A stretch of DNA of 64,000 bases from Chitinophagaceae bacterium LGM1 (GTDB lineage: Bacteria; Bacteroidota; Bacteroidia; Chitinophagales; Chitinophagaceae): NCBI GenBank assembly GCA_018604165.1, contig CP075895.1, forward strand, positions 2,661,001 through 2,725,000, written 5' to 3'. Numbering within the stretch: position 1 is the stretch's first letter; each line of letters opens with the position of its first letter. Position numbers and translations under genes: made by a program. This document shows, in pieces, positions 27,872-36,586 of the stretch. The notes under the pieces were generated by a model. That model had not been told where the DNA came from. It worked only from the letters and a program-made list of their open reading frames with translations, and did not search any database.

Positions 27872-29116
27872 ATGCCACGGGTTTTAAGGATTCTCAACAG
27901 GTTGATAATAGGTGGCCCTGCCATCAATGCCACATATCTTACCAAGTATATGGCACCTGAGTTTGAGACCATGCTGGTGATTGGTGGCAAAGACGACCAT
28001 GAGCAAGATGCAGACCATTTGAGCATGGATTTAGGCATTACCCCGATAGAAGTTCCTGAAATGAAGCGTAATATCCATCCTGTTGATGATGGTATTGCTT
28101 ATAAGAAAATCAAAAGGCTCATAGAAAAGTTTCGTCCGGATATAGTGCATACTCATGCGGCTAAATCGGGGGTAATAGGCCGCTTAGCTGCCGATGCTTG
28201 CAAAGTACCCGTCATTGTACATACTTTTCACGGGCATGTATTTCACAGTTATTTTAACAAGTGGAAGACTAATACCTTCATACAGATAGAACGCTACCTT
28301 GCCAAACGCTCTACAGGCATAATAGCCATCAGTGAGCTACAAAAGCAAGAGTTGACTGACATTTACAAAATATGTCCAGCTGAAAAAATGAAAATCATTC
28401 AGCTTGGTTTAGATTTAGATAAGTTTCAACAACATCAGGATATAAAGCGGGTAGAGTTTCGGCAGAAATATCATCTGTTCGAAGGAGATATAGCCATTGG
28501 TATCATTGGGCGGGTAGTACCTGTAAAAAACCACAGCCTGTTTGTAGCAGCTGCAAAAAAGGTATTAGCACAAACAACAGCAAGAGTAAAATTTGTTGTC
28601 ATTGGCGATGGAGATATGCGCCAACAAATGGAAGCTGAATTTAAGGACGCAGGAATTGACTATGCATACTACCCCGAAAACCCACGAGAGGCTATAGCTA
28701 TTTGCACTTCATGGCAAACGGATATGGATGTAGTATTGGCAGGGCTTGACATAGTAGCCCTTACCTCTCACAACGAGGGTACGCCTGTATCGCTGATAGA
28801 AGCACAAGCAGCATCGCGCCCTGTAGTATCTACCAATGTAGGTGGTGTGGCAGATGTAGTAACCGACAACCTGTGCGGCTTTATTACCGAACCCAATCAG
28901 GCAGATATATTTGCGGAAGCATTACTACAACTCATCAACAAACCCGAAATGCGCAGCTATTTTGGCGCACAGGGGCGTAATTTTGTACAAAGCAAATTCT
29001 CTTACCAACGTTTAGTAGGCGATATGAGTGAATACTATTATTCTCTACTTGACAAAAAAGGAGTTAATTATCGCGAGCGTTTAGGTCGCCCTGTCCCTTC
29101 TTTTCTTGAGGAATAA
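27872..29116 (+). CDS. Family 4 glycosyltransferase
   Basis: 414 residues. Start VLRILNRLIIGGPAINATYL (glycine loop), then HTHAAKSGVIGRLAA and HTFHGHVFHSYF, typical of transferases acting early on lipid-linked glycans. The donor half has IGRVVPVKNHSLFV, SHNEGTPVSLIEAQ and STNVGGVADVV. The HTHxxKxGxxGRxAA pattern is common in enzymes adding the first or second sugar to undecaprenyl-linked acceptors, an inference only. It converges on wbpP with a three-base gap. Confidence 0.86.
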   Translation: MPRVLRILNRLIIGGPAINATYLTKYMAPEFETMLVIGGKDDHEQDADHLSMDLGITPIEVPEMKRNIHPVDDGIAYKKIKRLIEKFRPDIVHTHAAKSGVIGRLAADACKVPVIVHTFHGHVFHSYFNKWKTNTFIQIERYLAKRSTGIIAISELQKQELTDIYKICPAEKMKIIQLGLDLDKFQQHQDIKRVEFRQKYHLFEGDIAIGIIGRVVPVKNHSLFVAAAKKVLAQTTARVKFVVIGDGDMRQQMEAEFKDAGIDYAYYPENPREAIAICTSWQTDMDVVLAGLDIVALTSHNEGTPVSLIEAQAASRPVVSTNVGGVADVVTDNLCGFITEPNQADIFAEALLQLINKPEMRSYFGAQGRNFVQSKFSYQRLVGDMSEYYYSLLDKKGVNYRERLGRPVPSFLEE

Positions 29117-29119
29117 ACT

Positions 29120-30103
29120 TTAGCTATACACTTCTTTAAAGAAAGCCACAGTTTGCTTCAGTCCATCCATAAAGCGTTGGGTGGGTTCATAACCCAGCAG
29201 TGTTCTTGCCTGTGTAATGTCTGCCAACGAATTGCGGATGTCGCCTGCACGCTCTTCTCTATAGGTAGCTTCGTGTGCTATACCCAGCATATCGCGGATG
29301 GAACTGTATAATAGATTAACAGAAAAGTTTTCGCCAACGGCTACGTTGTATGCTTTACCAAATGCTTCCGGATTATCTGTTAGCATACCACGTATATTGG
29401 CTTGCACAGCATTGTCCACAAACGTAAAGTCGCGGGTTTGCTCACCATCACCATTAATATACACTGGTGTTTGGTTGATGATACCGCTTACAAACAAGGG
29501 TATAACAGCCGCATACGGCCCATCGGGGTCTTGGCGCGGTCCGAATACATTGAAGTAGCGTAGTCCGACAATTTTCATGCCATATAACTTGGCAAACACG
29601 TCTGCATATAACTCGTTTGTCTTTTTTGTAACTGCATATGGAGATAATGGATTACCAACCCTCTCTTCTACTTTCGGCAAGTTGGGTTCATCACCATATA
29701 CTGATGAAGAAGACGCATATACAAAAGACTTTACGCCAGCATCTTTAGCAGCCGTTATCATATTCACAAAGCCATTTACATTCACTTCGTTGCTTGTTAT
29801 GGGGTCTTTTACAGAACGTGGCACAGAGCCAAGCGCTGCCTGATGCGTTACATAGTCTATACCCTCACATGCTTTGCGGCAAGTTGCAGCATCACATATA
29901 TCTCCTTGCAGAAATTCAAAATTTGGATAGCCTGCAAACAAGTCAATATTTTTCTGAAAGCCCGTTGCTAGGTTATCCAGCACACGCACTTTACCTGCAC
30001 CATTTTTGAGCAGGTATTCTGTAATGTGCGAACCAATAAAACCAGCACCGCCTGTTACCAAAAAACTACTACCCGATATATCTTTTGTATGAAATGCTGC
30101 CAT
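29120..30103 (-). CDS. wbpP: UDP-N-acetylglucosamine 4-epimerase, WbpP-like
   Basis: 327 residues of the extended SDR family. The NAD loop GGAGFIGSHI is at residues 18-27, and the catalytic YxxxK is in PYAVTKKTNE with the preceding SSSVYGD. The wording GSVPRSVKDPITSN and RYFNVFGPRQDPDGPYAAVIP matches WbpP/TviC-type enzymes that interconvert UDP-GlcNAc and UDP-GalNAc (or the corresponding uronates). It supplies a sugar for the adjacent polysaccharide cluster. It has its own promoter at 30132-30161, so it is expressed independently of the plus-strand operon. Confidence 0.87.
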   Translation of the reverse strand: MAAFHTKDISGSSFLVTGGAGFIGSHITEYLLKNGAGKVRVLDNLATGFQKNIDLFAGYPNFEFLQGDICDAATCRKACEGIDYVTHQAALGSVPRSVKDPITSNEVNVNGFVNMITAAKDAGVKSFVYASSSSVYGDEPNLPKVEERVGNPLSPYAVTKKTNELYADVFAKLYGMKIVGLRYFNVFGPRQDPDGPYAAVIPLFVSGIINQTPVYINGDGEQTRDFTFVDNAVQANIRGMLTDNPEAFGKAYNVAVGENFSVNLLYSSIRDMLGIAHEATYREERAGDIRNSLADITQARTLLGYEPTQRFMDGLKQTVAFFKEVYS

Positions 30104-30131
30104 ATTATAATATTACCCTTTGCAGGCAGCG

Positions 30132-30161
30132 CAAACTTATAGTAAATAACAGACATCCAAA
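30132..30161 (-). promoter_or_regulatory. Promoter of wbpP
   Basis: Read on the minus strand: TTTG (30161-30158), an 18-base spacer, TAAGTTTG (30139-30132). This fits the Bacteroidota consensus closely and gives a leader of about 20 bases. Confidence 0.65.
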
Positions 30162-30210
30162 AGGGCTTTGAGCGTAGATAACAGTTCATTTACAAACTAT
30201 TACGCACAAG

Positions 30211-30232
30211 AAAGCCCCTTTACGGGGGCTTT
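30211..30232 (-). terminator. Intrinsic terminator after THX
   Basis: AAAGCCCC (30211-30218) pairs with GGGGCTTT (30225-30232) around a six-base loop, 20 bases past the THX stop. On the minus strand the stem runs into a T-rich TTTCTTGT. Confidence 0.8.
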
Positions 30233-30252
30233 AAAATAATGTAACGTATCTA

Positions 30253-30369
30253 TTACGCTTTCTTGTCAGCTTTTGCTGTTGCCTTCTTCGCGATTTTGGC
30301 AGGACGGTGTTTACCGAAACTACCCATTGAAATTTTACCGCGTTTAGTGCGCTTGTCGCCTCTACCCAT
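30253..30369 (-). CDS. 30S ribosomal protein THX
   Basis: A 38-residue, strongly basic peptide starting MGRGDKRTKRGKISMGSFGK and ending in a lysine/alanine-rich tail. It matches the small ribosomal protein THX (bacterial S31e-like), which sits in the head of the 30S subunit; Bacteroidota versions carry such tails. It is too short for usual gene calling. It has its own -7 element at 30389 and terminators on both sides, so it is probably monocistronic. Confidence 0.92.
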   Translation of the reverse strand: MGRGDKRTKRGKISMGSFGKHRPAKIAKKATAKADKKA

Positions 30370-30388
30370 GATTAAAAATTTTAGACTG

Positions 30389-30396
30389 CAAATATA
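30389..30396 (-). promoter_or_regulatory. -7 element before THX
   Basis: On the minus strand TATATTTG, a perfect TAnnTTTG, 19 bases before the THX start. It lies directly beside the terminator of the HU gene. Confidence 0.5.
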
Positions 30397-30399
30397 AAA

Positions 30400-30430
30400 A
30401 AAAGCAGGAAACGATGCGCTTCCTGCTTTT
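30400..30430 (-). terminator. Intrinsic terminator after the HU gene
   Basis: AAAAGCAGGAA (30400-30410) and TTCCTGCTTTT (30420-30430) pair perfectly around a nine-base loop, and the minus-strand reading continues into further T residues. It lies 25 bases past the HU stop. Confidence 0.85.
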
Positions 30431-30455
30431 TATTCTCTTTTGTCAACAAGACTGA

Positions 30456-30740
30456 TTACTTCTTGCCGCTTGCAATTTTAGTAGAGAATTCTTTACCAGC
30501 TTTGAACTTTGGCACTTTGCGTGCTTTGATTTTGATTACTTCTCCAGTTTGAGGGTTGCGGCCATTACGTGCAGAACGCTCAGAAACTGAGAAAGTACCA
30601 AAACCAACCAAAGTAACGCGGTCGCCTTTTTTCAGGGCAGCTACTACAGCGTTTGTGAAAGAATCCAATGCTTCGTTAGCTTGTGTTTTAGTAACGTCTG
30701 CATCTTTGGCAATTTTGTCAATCAATTCAGCTTTGTTCAT
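30456..30740 (-). CDS. hup: HU-family DNA-binding protein
   Basis: 94 residues starting [18 protein letters not shown]. The family signature [18 protein letters not shown] (about residues 46-63) forms the DNA-clasping arm, and the C-terminal half has [20 protein letters not shown] dimers bend and compact DNA. The open frame continues 85 codons upstream, but that part crosses the promoter and is not coding. It has a strong promoter at 30787-30817 and its own terminator. Confidence 0.95.
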   Translation of the reverse strand: MNKAELIDKIAKDADVTKTQANEALDSFTNAVVAALKKGDRVTLVGFGTFSVSERSARNGRNPQTGEVIKIKARKVPKFKAGKEFSTKIASGKK

Positions 30741-30786
30741 TTGTTGTGTGTTTAGTCGTGAAAAATTAATTTTTTTGAGGATAGGG

Positions 30787-30817
30787 CAAATATACAGACG
30801 TTTGGTACACTTCCAAA
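30787..30817 (-). promoter_or_regulatory. Promoter of the HU gene
   Basis: On the minus strand TTTG (30817-30814), 19 bases, TATATTTG (30794-30787): a near-ideal Bacteroidota promoter with a leader of about 40 bases. Confidence 0.75.
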
Positions 30818-31008
30818 TATTCGACAAAAAAAATTTGGATGCTAAACCCTTGCCTGTAGCAGGTTTCCACAGCTTATACACATTTTCGTACAATAACGAA
30901 AAAATTAATATTGCTGAAACACTTGCCTGTATTGCATTTCCGCATATTGGCAAGGAATTTGCTTTATCAAAAGCCTTGTTAACAAAGGGTTTCAAGCCAT
31001 AGCAAAAA

Positions 31009-31314
31009 TCAACTTACAACTTCCATTACCGTCCTGAAAGCAATAAATTTATCGCCGAATTTTTGCAATCCTTTTTCTCTTAATGCAGGCGCGTGTTTTG
31101 AAATATATTCGTTATATTCCTCTAAAGAGTGGCAAAAGTACTGTGCTGCATACGTTGGGCCTTCGCTATCATCCTGCTCTAGCAGCCTGCAAAGTTTGTA
31201 AGCAGTAAAGAATCCTGTTTGCATGAGTTCGGGCATGTGTTCATCTTTCATCCACGCTACCCAAGCATCGTGTATACTGTTATCTATTTTGATTGTTACG
31301 TTGTAAATTATCAT
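31009..31314 (-). CDS. DUF4286-family protein
   Basis: 101 residues starting [20 protein letters not shown], with [16 protein letters not shown] and ending RTVMEVV, the pattern of DUF4286, a small ferredoxin-like fold protein common in Bacteroidota. No catalytic residues are known. It lies 18 bases after rsgA, probably as the third gene of the permease-rsgA operon. Confidence 0.8.
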   Translation of the reverse strand: MIIYNVTIKIDNSIHDAWVAWMKDEHMPELMQTGFFTAYKLCRLLEQDDSEGPTYAAQYFCHSLEEYNEYISKHAPALREKGLQKFGDKFIAFRTVMEVVS

Positions 31315-31332
31315 GCAGTTACTCTTTTTTGA

Positions 31333-32268
31333 TTACCACTTTTTTTCAATGGTGTCAAGTATGGTCATATAACTGGCATACCTGTCTATACTGATTGTTT
31401 CATTGTTCACAGCTTCTTTCACGGCACAGCCAGGCTCGTTAATATGCAGGCAGTTGTTGAATCTGCAATGTTGCATCTCTCGTCGCATTTCCGGAAAGTA
31501 TTGCGCAAGTTCTTCTTTTTCAAAATCAATCAACCCGAACTCTTTTACACCCGGCGTGTCAATGATTTTACCACCCTCAGGCATATCAAACATCTCGGCA
31601 AACGTAGTGGTGTGTTGACCCTTACCACTCCATCCTGATACTTCCTGTGTACGTAAGGACATGCCCGGTATCAGTTGATTGATGAGTGTACTTTTACCTA
31701 CACCCGAATGCCCGCTGAATAATGTTGTAATACCTTTAAGCCTTTGCACTAACGGTGTTATCGTTTCGGGTTGTAATGCTACAATAGGATACACTTCATA
31801 CCCTGCATCTGTGTATATTTTTTGCCAGTATGCAAGTTGCTCCTGATGCTTGGCTTTCAGCAAGTCTATTTTATTGATGACGATGATGGCAGGTATATGA
31901 TAAGCCTCTGCTGTTATCAAAAATCTGTCAATAAAGCCAGATGATGTTCTGGGCTCTGCAATGGTAGCAACTACTAATGCAGCATTAAGGTTGGCAGCAA
32001 CTATATGTTTCTGATTTCTGTTGTGTGGAGATACACGGACTATATAATTATTGCGCGCCGCAATGGTTTTAATGGTGGCTATATTCTCTTCCTTTTCTTC
32101 TATGTCAAATATCACCGTATCACCTACAGCTATGGGGTTGGTAGATGATATATCCTCATCAATTTTCAGCTTACCTTTTATGCGCGCATTCCATAGCTTA
32201 CCTGCATCATCGCGTACTATGTACCAACTGCCTGTAGATTTATATACCAATCCTTTCAGTTCACTCAT
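31333..32268 (-). CDS. rsgA: Ribosome small-subunit GTPase RsgA
   Basis: 311 residues: an N-terminal OB fold (1-75), a circularly permuted GTPase with INKIDLL (G4) before GHSGVGKST (G1) and DTPGVKEFG (G3), and a C-terminal zinc segment CRFNNCLHINEPGC. RsgA checks late maturation of the 30S subunit. It lies between the ABC permease gene (20 bases upstream) and DUF4286. Confidence 0.95.
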   Translation of the reverse strand: MSELKGLVYKSTGSWYIVRDDAGKLWNARIKGKLKIDEDISSTNPIAVGDTVIFDIEEKEENIATIKTIAARNNYIVRVSPHNRNQKHIVAANLNAALVVATIAEPRTSSGFIDRFLITAEAYHIPAIIVINKIDLLKAKHQEQLAYWQKIYTDAGYEVYPIVALQPETITPLVQRLKGITTLFSGHSGVGKSTLINQLIPGMSLRTQEVSGWSGKGQHTTTFAEMFDMPEGGKIIDTPGVKEFGLIDFEKEELAQYFPEMRREMQHCRFNNCLHINEPGCAVKEAVNNETISIDRYASYMTILDTIEKKW

Positions 32269-32288
32269 ACTATCTGTTGCAGTTATTA

Positions 32289-33539
32289 TTACTCATGCCT
32301 TAATGCTTCTATAGGGTCGAGTTTGGCAGCTTTGATGGCAGGGTATATTCCTGATATGATGCCTACTAATGCGCATAGGCTTACGCCAACACCTATCCAT
32401 AGCCAAGGTACAATAAAGCCAGTATTAAATATCAGCCCGAAGAGGTTGCCTACCAACATACCAAGTATCACACCTGCTACACCACCTGCAACGCTTATCA
32501 TAATAGACTCTGTAAGGAATTGTTGTTTAATAGTAGAGGCTTTCGCACCCAATGCTTTGCTCACACCAATCTCACGTGTGCGTTCTGCTACCGACACCAG
32601 CATAATATTCATCAACCCTACAACAGAACCCAATAGCGTAACAATACCAATTACTAATGCAGCCCAACTAATATATTTGATACTATCCAACACCATCTCT
32701 GCCAGGTTATCATTTTGCTCTATGGTAAAATCGTTTTCTACACCAATCGGTACTTTCCTTATTACTCTGAACAAACCTTCAGCTTCTTCCGCCGCAATAC
32801 TTTTCTTATTTATATCGGGCACTTTCACATTTATCACATAGCGTTCGTTATTGCCATAGGTCATTCTGCCATTGGATAATGGTATCAGCACCAGATTATC
32901 ACTGTTCATAATCATGCTGCTGCCTTTTGATGCTGCAATGCCTGCTACTTTATACTTCACATCGCCCAGCGAAATCGTTTTGCCTACACCAGAAAGATAG
33001 TTTCTGCCAAACAATTTCTTAGCCATGCCGTTACCTAATATGCAAACATAAACACCAAACTCCTGCTCGTAGGCAGAGAAATTTCTGCCAGCATCCAGTT
33101 TTGTATCAGATATTTCAAGATAGTTTTCATCCACACCCATTACAGAAATATTGGGGTTGGTCTTTACAGAGCCATACCTGACGGTTGCTATACTGCTACC
33201 CGACATAGATATGCCTATTGTGGCTGGAAAACGAAAACGCTTTTTGAACGCAATGGCTTCTTCGTAACGGATATTCCTGCCTTCGTTGATGTTGATACTG
33301 ATGCCACCACGCCTGCCGCGTTTCTTTTTCTTTACTACATCGCTGGTTATCTGGAAGCTGTTAGCACCCATACTGCTGAAGTTGGAATACACACTGGCTT
33401 TCATCACTTCAATAGCTGTAAGTATGCCAACTAATGCCATGATACCTAAGCCGATGATAGCAATAGTAAGCGCAGTACGCAAGCGATTGGTGCGTATGGC
33501 TCTGAATGCCAGCGACAGATTGAATAATAATTGCATCAT
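32289..33539 (-). CDS. ABC transporter permease, MacB/FtsX type
   Basis: 416 residues. An N-terminal span ([17 protein letters not shown]) is followed by a large periplasmic domain (about 50-270) and three spans in an FtsX domain with [16 protein letters not shown], the coupling loop to the ATPase. It ends PIEALRHE, a usual ending of the family. The ATPase partner is not adjacent. MacB-type permeases drive export or lipoprotein release; the substrate is unknown. A -7 element lies eight bases before the start. First gene of an operon with rsgA and DUF4286. Confidence 0.88.
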   Translation of the reverse strand: MMQLLFNLSLAFRAIRTNRLRTALTIAIIGLGIMALVGILTAIEVMKASVYSNFSSMGANSFQITSDVVKKKKRGRRGGISININEGRNIRYEEAIAFKKRFRFPATIGISMSGSSIATVRYGSVKTNPNISVMGVDENYLEISDTKLDAGRNFSAYEQEFGVYVCILGNGMAKKLFGRNYLSGVGKTISLGDVKYKVAGIAASKGSSMIMNSDNLVLIPLSNGRMTYGNNERYVINVKVPDINKKSIAAEEAEGLFRVIRKVPIGVENDFTIEQNDNLAEMVLDSIKYISWAALVIGIVTLLGSVVGLMNIMLVSVAERTREIGVSKALGAKASTIKQQFLTESIMISVAGGVAGVILGMLVGNLFGLIFNTGFIVPWLWIGVGVSLCALVGIISGIYPAIKAAKLDPIEALRHE

Positions 33540-33547
33540 GGCGAAGG

Positions 33548-33555
33548 CAAAATTA
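33548..33555 (-). promoter_or_regulatory. -7 element before the ABC permease, near-leaderless
   Basis: On the minus strand TAATTTTG, eight bases before the start codon. A transcript from it would begin at or within a base or two of the ATG. Confidence 0.5.
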
Positions 33556-33576
33556 GCTTGGATTGGCCTACTAACA

Positions 33577-35427
33577 TCATTGTTTTACAAACTTGTGTAA
33601 AACAACATCTGCTCCATTCGCATCCACACCCTTTAGCATGTAGCTACCAGTAGGCAATGTGGTAATGTCAAAGCGTATCATATTAGCACCTTGTTTGCAA
33701 TAATGGTCTGTCAGTTTATCTACCATTTTACCCTGCATATCATATATGTAAAAGCTGAGGGCTGATGATTGCGGAATCTCAAACTTTATGCTGGTATATA
33801 TAGAAGCGGGGTTGGGGTACAATACAGATGACTGTATGTTTTGATTTTTTTCTTTTACTGATAAAAGTGGCGAGTTTAGTTGTGCTATCCAGTTACCGTA
33901 TTGGCTATTAGCACGTCCGTAAATACCTTCAATCCATACCGTGCCTGTATTGTTCCAGTCAACCTGAGCACCCATATAGTCGCCCCAACGTTGCTGTTTA
34001 CCACCCATCACTTTGATGCTTCCTTCTCCTGTTTTTACCAATGCAATTGGAGAATACCCTACTCCATCAAATAACAATGCACCAACCCCAGGATGTATGT
34101 TAGGCCCTGTATAGTTAAACGAAATGAGCGACTGCCTTAAACCCCAAGGGTTGCCAGCAAACGTTACATTGGGGTAGCCAAAATCCATCGTATCTACCGA
34201 TATAATTTGTGTTTTTGAAAAATAAGGAGCGCCTGCAAAGTTTTTAACTACTCCGTGAAAAATACCCGATGCTCCGCTTACAGGCGCAACAGTTGTACTA
34301 ACAAACTGTATTTCATCACCATCAATATATGCACCCAAAAACCTTCCATCATTTGTAGCAAGTGTTACAGAGGTATCAGGCTGTCTGCCTTCTGGTGGCA
34401 CACCATATTTTGTGGGCGATATCAGCACTTTAATATCAAGGTTGGTGTTTCCGCTACCTATAACATCGGGTACTTTTGCTAAGAAAACCGTATCGTTTTG
34501 TACGTCAAAGTTCCTGTTTGACAGGAAATATTGGGCTGGCCCCATAATACCGCTACCACCTTTTGCAGGGTATAGGTTTCGTATCTGTATGCCGTTGTAG
34601 CTGATACTGTCCCAAAGTTGGTACGTTAAGGTTGCAGCACTGTCGTAACCGCTTTTTTTGTTTACCTGATAGATAACTGTTTCTCTAAAACCTGCTTGCC
34701 AGCTGGTATTGAATTTTATTTTATTACCCGTCAAAAAGAACTCGTCTTTTGTGATAGCTATACATGGGTAATCAAACCATGATGTATCATTTTTATCATT
34801 ACCGTATATCTTATAAAAATTCCATTGTCCAGCTGGGTCGTTGGTTTTTGAAAAACCTAACAGGATATAATTGTACTCATTAATACCGTTTAGAATAACA
34901 CAAATAAACTTATCAGCACCAGGATCATAGATTACTTTGGGGTCGTATCTGTTATTGTTTATACCAGGCAATCCCACAGATGCTGTAAATAGCCCTAATA
35001 CTTTTCTATTGATTATTTTCTGTGTTGACGGATCAGATACAGCTATACTGCTATTAATAACAGATACAGCTTTATTGCCTTTAGATATTGCCATATCATT
35101 ATCAGGCGGAATACCTGAAAGTGAATCTGCCACATAACCCTTAACAACTATTGGTGCAGGTGTTGCAGTTGTTTTATAATGTGCATTTGATCGTTTGTAG
35201 GGAAACATCTTGGCTGATTCCTGTTTAGCATCATACAGTCGTTTTCTGTCTGCATTCGCATCTGGTGCAGGAGATTCTAAATTATATACCTCGACATGGT
35301 ACTTATCTTCCACATCGCGTAGCACCACGGTACCTGCTAATGGTGCAGTATATTGCCTCACACGAGCGTTTTGCGCTGTGGCTATATAGTTGCCAATCAA
35401 TAATGTTATTAAAAGCAGTTTTCGCAT
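33577..35427 (-). CDS. T9SS cargo protein with C-terminal sorting domain
   Basis: 616 residues from the ATG beginning [19 protein letters not shown], a clear signal peptide; a second ATG lies three codons upstream, and the longer open frame runs through the atpG terminator so is rejected. The middle has no catalytic motif I recognise; it contains repeated YNGIQI/PGINNN-like loops suggesting a beta-propeller. The C-terminus (about 535-616) has [27 protein letters not shown] and [10 protein letters not shown], a type A sorting domain recognised by T9SS for export to the cell surface. It follows atpG on the same strand, past its terminator. Function unknown. Confidence 0.82.
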   Translation of the reverse strand: MRKLLLITLLIGNYIATAQNARVRQYTAPLAGTVVLRDVEDKYHVEVYNLESPAPDANADRKRLYDAKQESAKMFPYKRSNAHYKTTATPAPIVVKGYVADSLSGIPPDNDMAISKGNKAVSVINSSIAVSDPSTQKIINRKVLGLFTASVGLPGINNNRYDPKVIYDPGADKFICVILNGINEYNYILLGFSKTNDPAGQWNFYKIYGNDKNDTSWFDYPCIAITKDEFFLTGNKIKFNTSWQAGFRETVIYQVNKKSGYDSAATLTYQLWDSISYNGIQIRNLYPAKGGSGIMGPAQYFLSNRNFDVQNDTVFLAKVPDVIGSGNTNLDIKVLISPTKYGVPPEGRQPDTSVTLATNDGRFLGAYIDGDEIQFVSTTVAPVSGASGIFHGVVKNFAGAPYFSKTQIISVDTMDFGYPNVTFAGNPWGLRQSLISFNYTGPNIHPGVGALLFDGVGYSPIALVKTGEGSIKVMGGKQQRWGDYMGAQVDWNNTGTVWIEGIYGRANSQYGNWIAQLNSPLLSVKEKNQNIQSSVLYPNPASIYTSIKFEIPQSSALSFYIYDMQGKMVDKLTDHYCKQGANMIRFDITTLPTGSYMLKGVDANGADVVLHKFVKQ

Positions 35428-35464
35428 ATCAGCCATTATTTGTATCTCTAAAAATACGAAAAAA

Positions 35465-35491
35465 AACCGCCGCATCTGGTATGCGGCGGTT
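35465..35491 (-). terminator. Strong intrinsic terminator after atpG
   Basis: AACCGCCGCAT (35465-35475) and ATGCGGCGGTT (35481-35491) pair perfectly around a five-base loop, followed on the minus strand by seven T residues. It lies 28 bases past the atpG stop. Confidence 0.92.
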
Positions 35492-35518
35492 CTTATTACA
35501 TAGTATTGAAAATTCAGA

Positions 35519-36397
35519 TTATCCCTGTAAGGCGGCTGCACCACTTACTATCTCTGTCAGCTCTGTAGTAATAGCAGCCTGACGGGCACGGTTGTAGCTT
35601 ATTTTCAGGTTCTTCAACAGTTCGTTGGCATTTTCGCTGGCCTTGTCCATCGCCGTCATACGTGCGCCATGTTCAGATGCATTGGCATCCAGTACGGCTT
35701 TGTACACTTGTGTGTTCAGTATTTTAGGCATCAGTTCCTGCACCAGTATTTCTTTTGATGGCTCGTAGATGAAATCACTGTTTTTGTTGCCACCTTCGTT
35801 TTCTACTTTGGGTATGGGCAGGTAGGCTTCGGTAACAAATTTTTGTGTAGCGGCGTTTTTAAACTGGCTGTACACCAATTCTACCCTATCATATTCTTTG
35901 TTCAGGAAGGCTTTTTGTGCATACACTGCCGCGTTGCGTACATTATCAAAACTCAAGTCGGCAAATATGGTCCAGAAATCGGCTACTACTTGATAGTTGT
36001 TCTTGGTAAAATATTCAAAACCTTTTTTACCAATAGGCAGTATAGTAACATTGCCAGCCGCGTGTTGTGCAGCATATTTATCGGCAATCAACTGGCGGGT
36101 AGCTTTTATGACGTTTGAATTGTATGCACCGCACAATCCACGGTCGCTGGTAACGGGTATCAGCAACACACGCTCAACAGCGCGCTCCTCTGCCAATGGC
36201 AATGCCATATCAGAAGATGAACTGGCTATATTGCTCAGCATTTCCTGCAATTTTTGTGCATACGGGCGCATTTGGATAATGGCATCCTGTGCGCGGCGCA
36301 GCTTGGCAGCACTCACCATTTTCATGGCTTTTGTTATCTGCTGGGTAGATGTTACTGACTTAATACGGTTGCGAACTTCTTTAAGCTGTCCCGACAT
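35519..36397 (-). CDS. atpG: ATP synthase F1 gamma subunit
   Basis: 292 residues. The N-terminus has LKEVRNRIKSVTSTQQITKAMKMVSAAKLRRAQ and the C-terminus AMDKASENANELLKNL and ARQAAITTELTEIVSGAAAL, the two helices that form the rotating coiled coil inside the alpha-beta hexamer. The middle carries PVTSDRGLCGAYNSN. It is complete. No other ATP synthase gene is in the window: its own promoter element (36436) and terminator (35465) make it a stand-alone unit, which is unusual because atpG usually follows atpA. Confidence 0.96.
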   Translation of the reverse strand: MSGQLKEVRNRIKSVTSTQQITKAMKMVSAAKLRRAQDAIIQMRPYAQKLQEMLSNIASSSSDMALPLAEERAVERVLLIPVTSDRGLCGAYNSNVIKATRQLIADKYAAQHAAGNVTILPIGKKGFEYFTKNNYQVVADFWTIFADLSFDNVRNAAVYAQKAFLNKEYDRVELVYSQFKNAATQKFVTEAYLPIPKVENEGGNKNSDFIYEPSKEILVQELMPKILNTQVYKAVLDANASEHGARMTAMDKASENANELLKNLKISYNRARQAAITTELTEIVSGAAALQG

Positions 36398-36435
36398 ATT
36401 ATAATATATAGAAAATCAAATGATGAAACTGGGCG

Positions 36436-36443
36436 CAAAAGTA
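36436..36443 (-). promoter_or_regulatory. -7 element before atpG
   Basis: On the minus strand TACTTTTG, 38 bases before the atpG start. No -33 element is clear. Confidence 0.5.
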
Positions 36444-36539
36444 CGATATCTGGGCTAAAATCTGAAAAATAAGCCCATTTTTTACCCCCAATCATTTACA
36501 ATACAATAATTCTACATTCGTTATGGGTCTTAAAACAGC

Positions 36540-36564
36540 AAAGCCTGCAAAATATGCAGGCTTT
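36540..36564 (-). terminator. Intrinsic terminator after the metalloprotease
   Basis: AAAGCCTGCA (36540-36549) and TGCAGGCTTT (36555-36564) pair around a five-base loop, 23 bases past the metalloprotease stop. It separates that gene from atpG. Confidence 0.8.
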
Positions 36565-36586
36565 GATAATATTGTAATAAGTATAA

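Noticed and set aside
30874-30882. TTATACACA as a second DnaA site
   Set aside because: It is a single one-mismatch box in the HU upstream region without neighbours, so not a separate origin.
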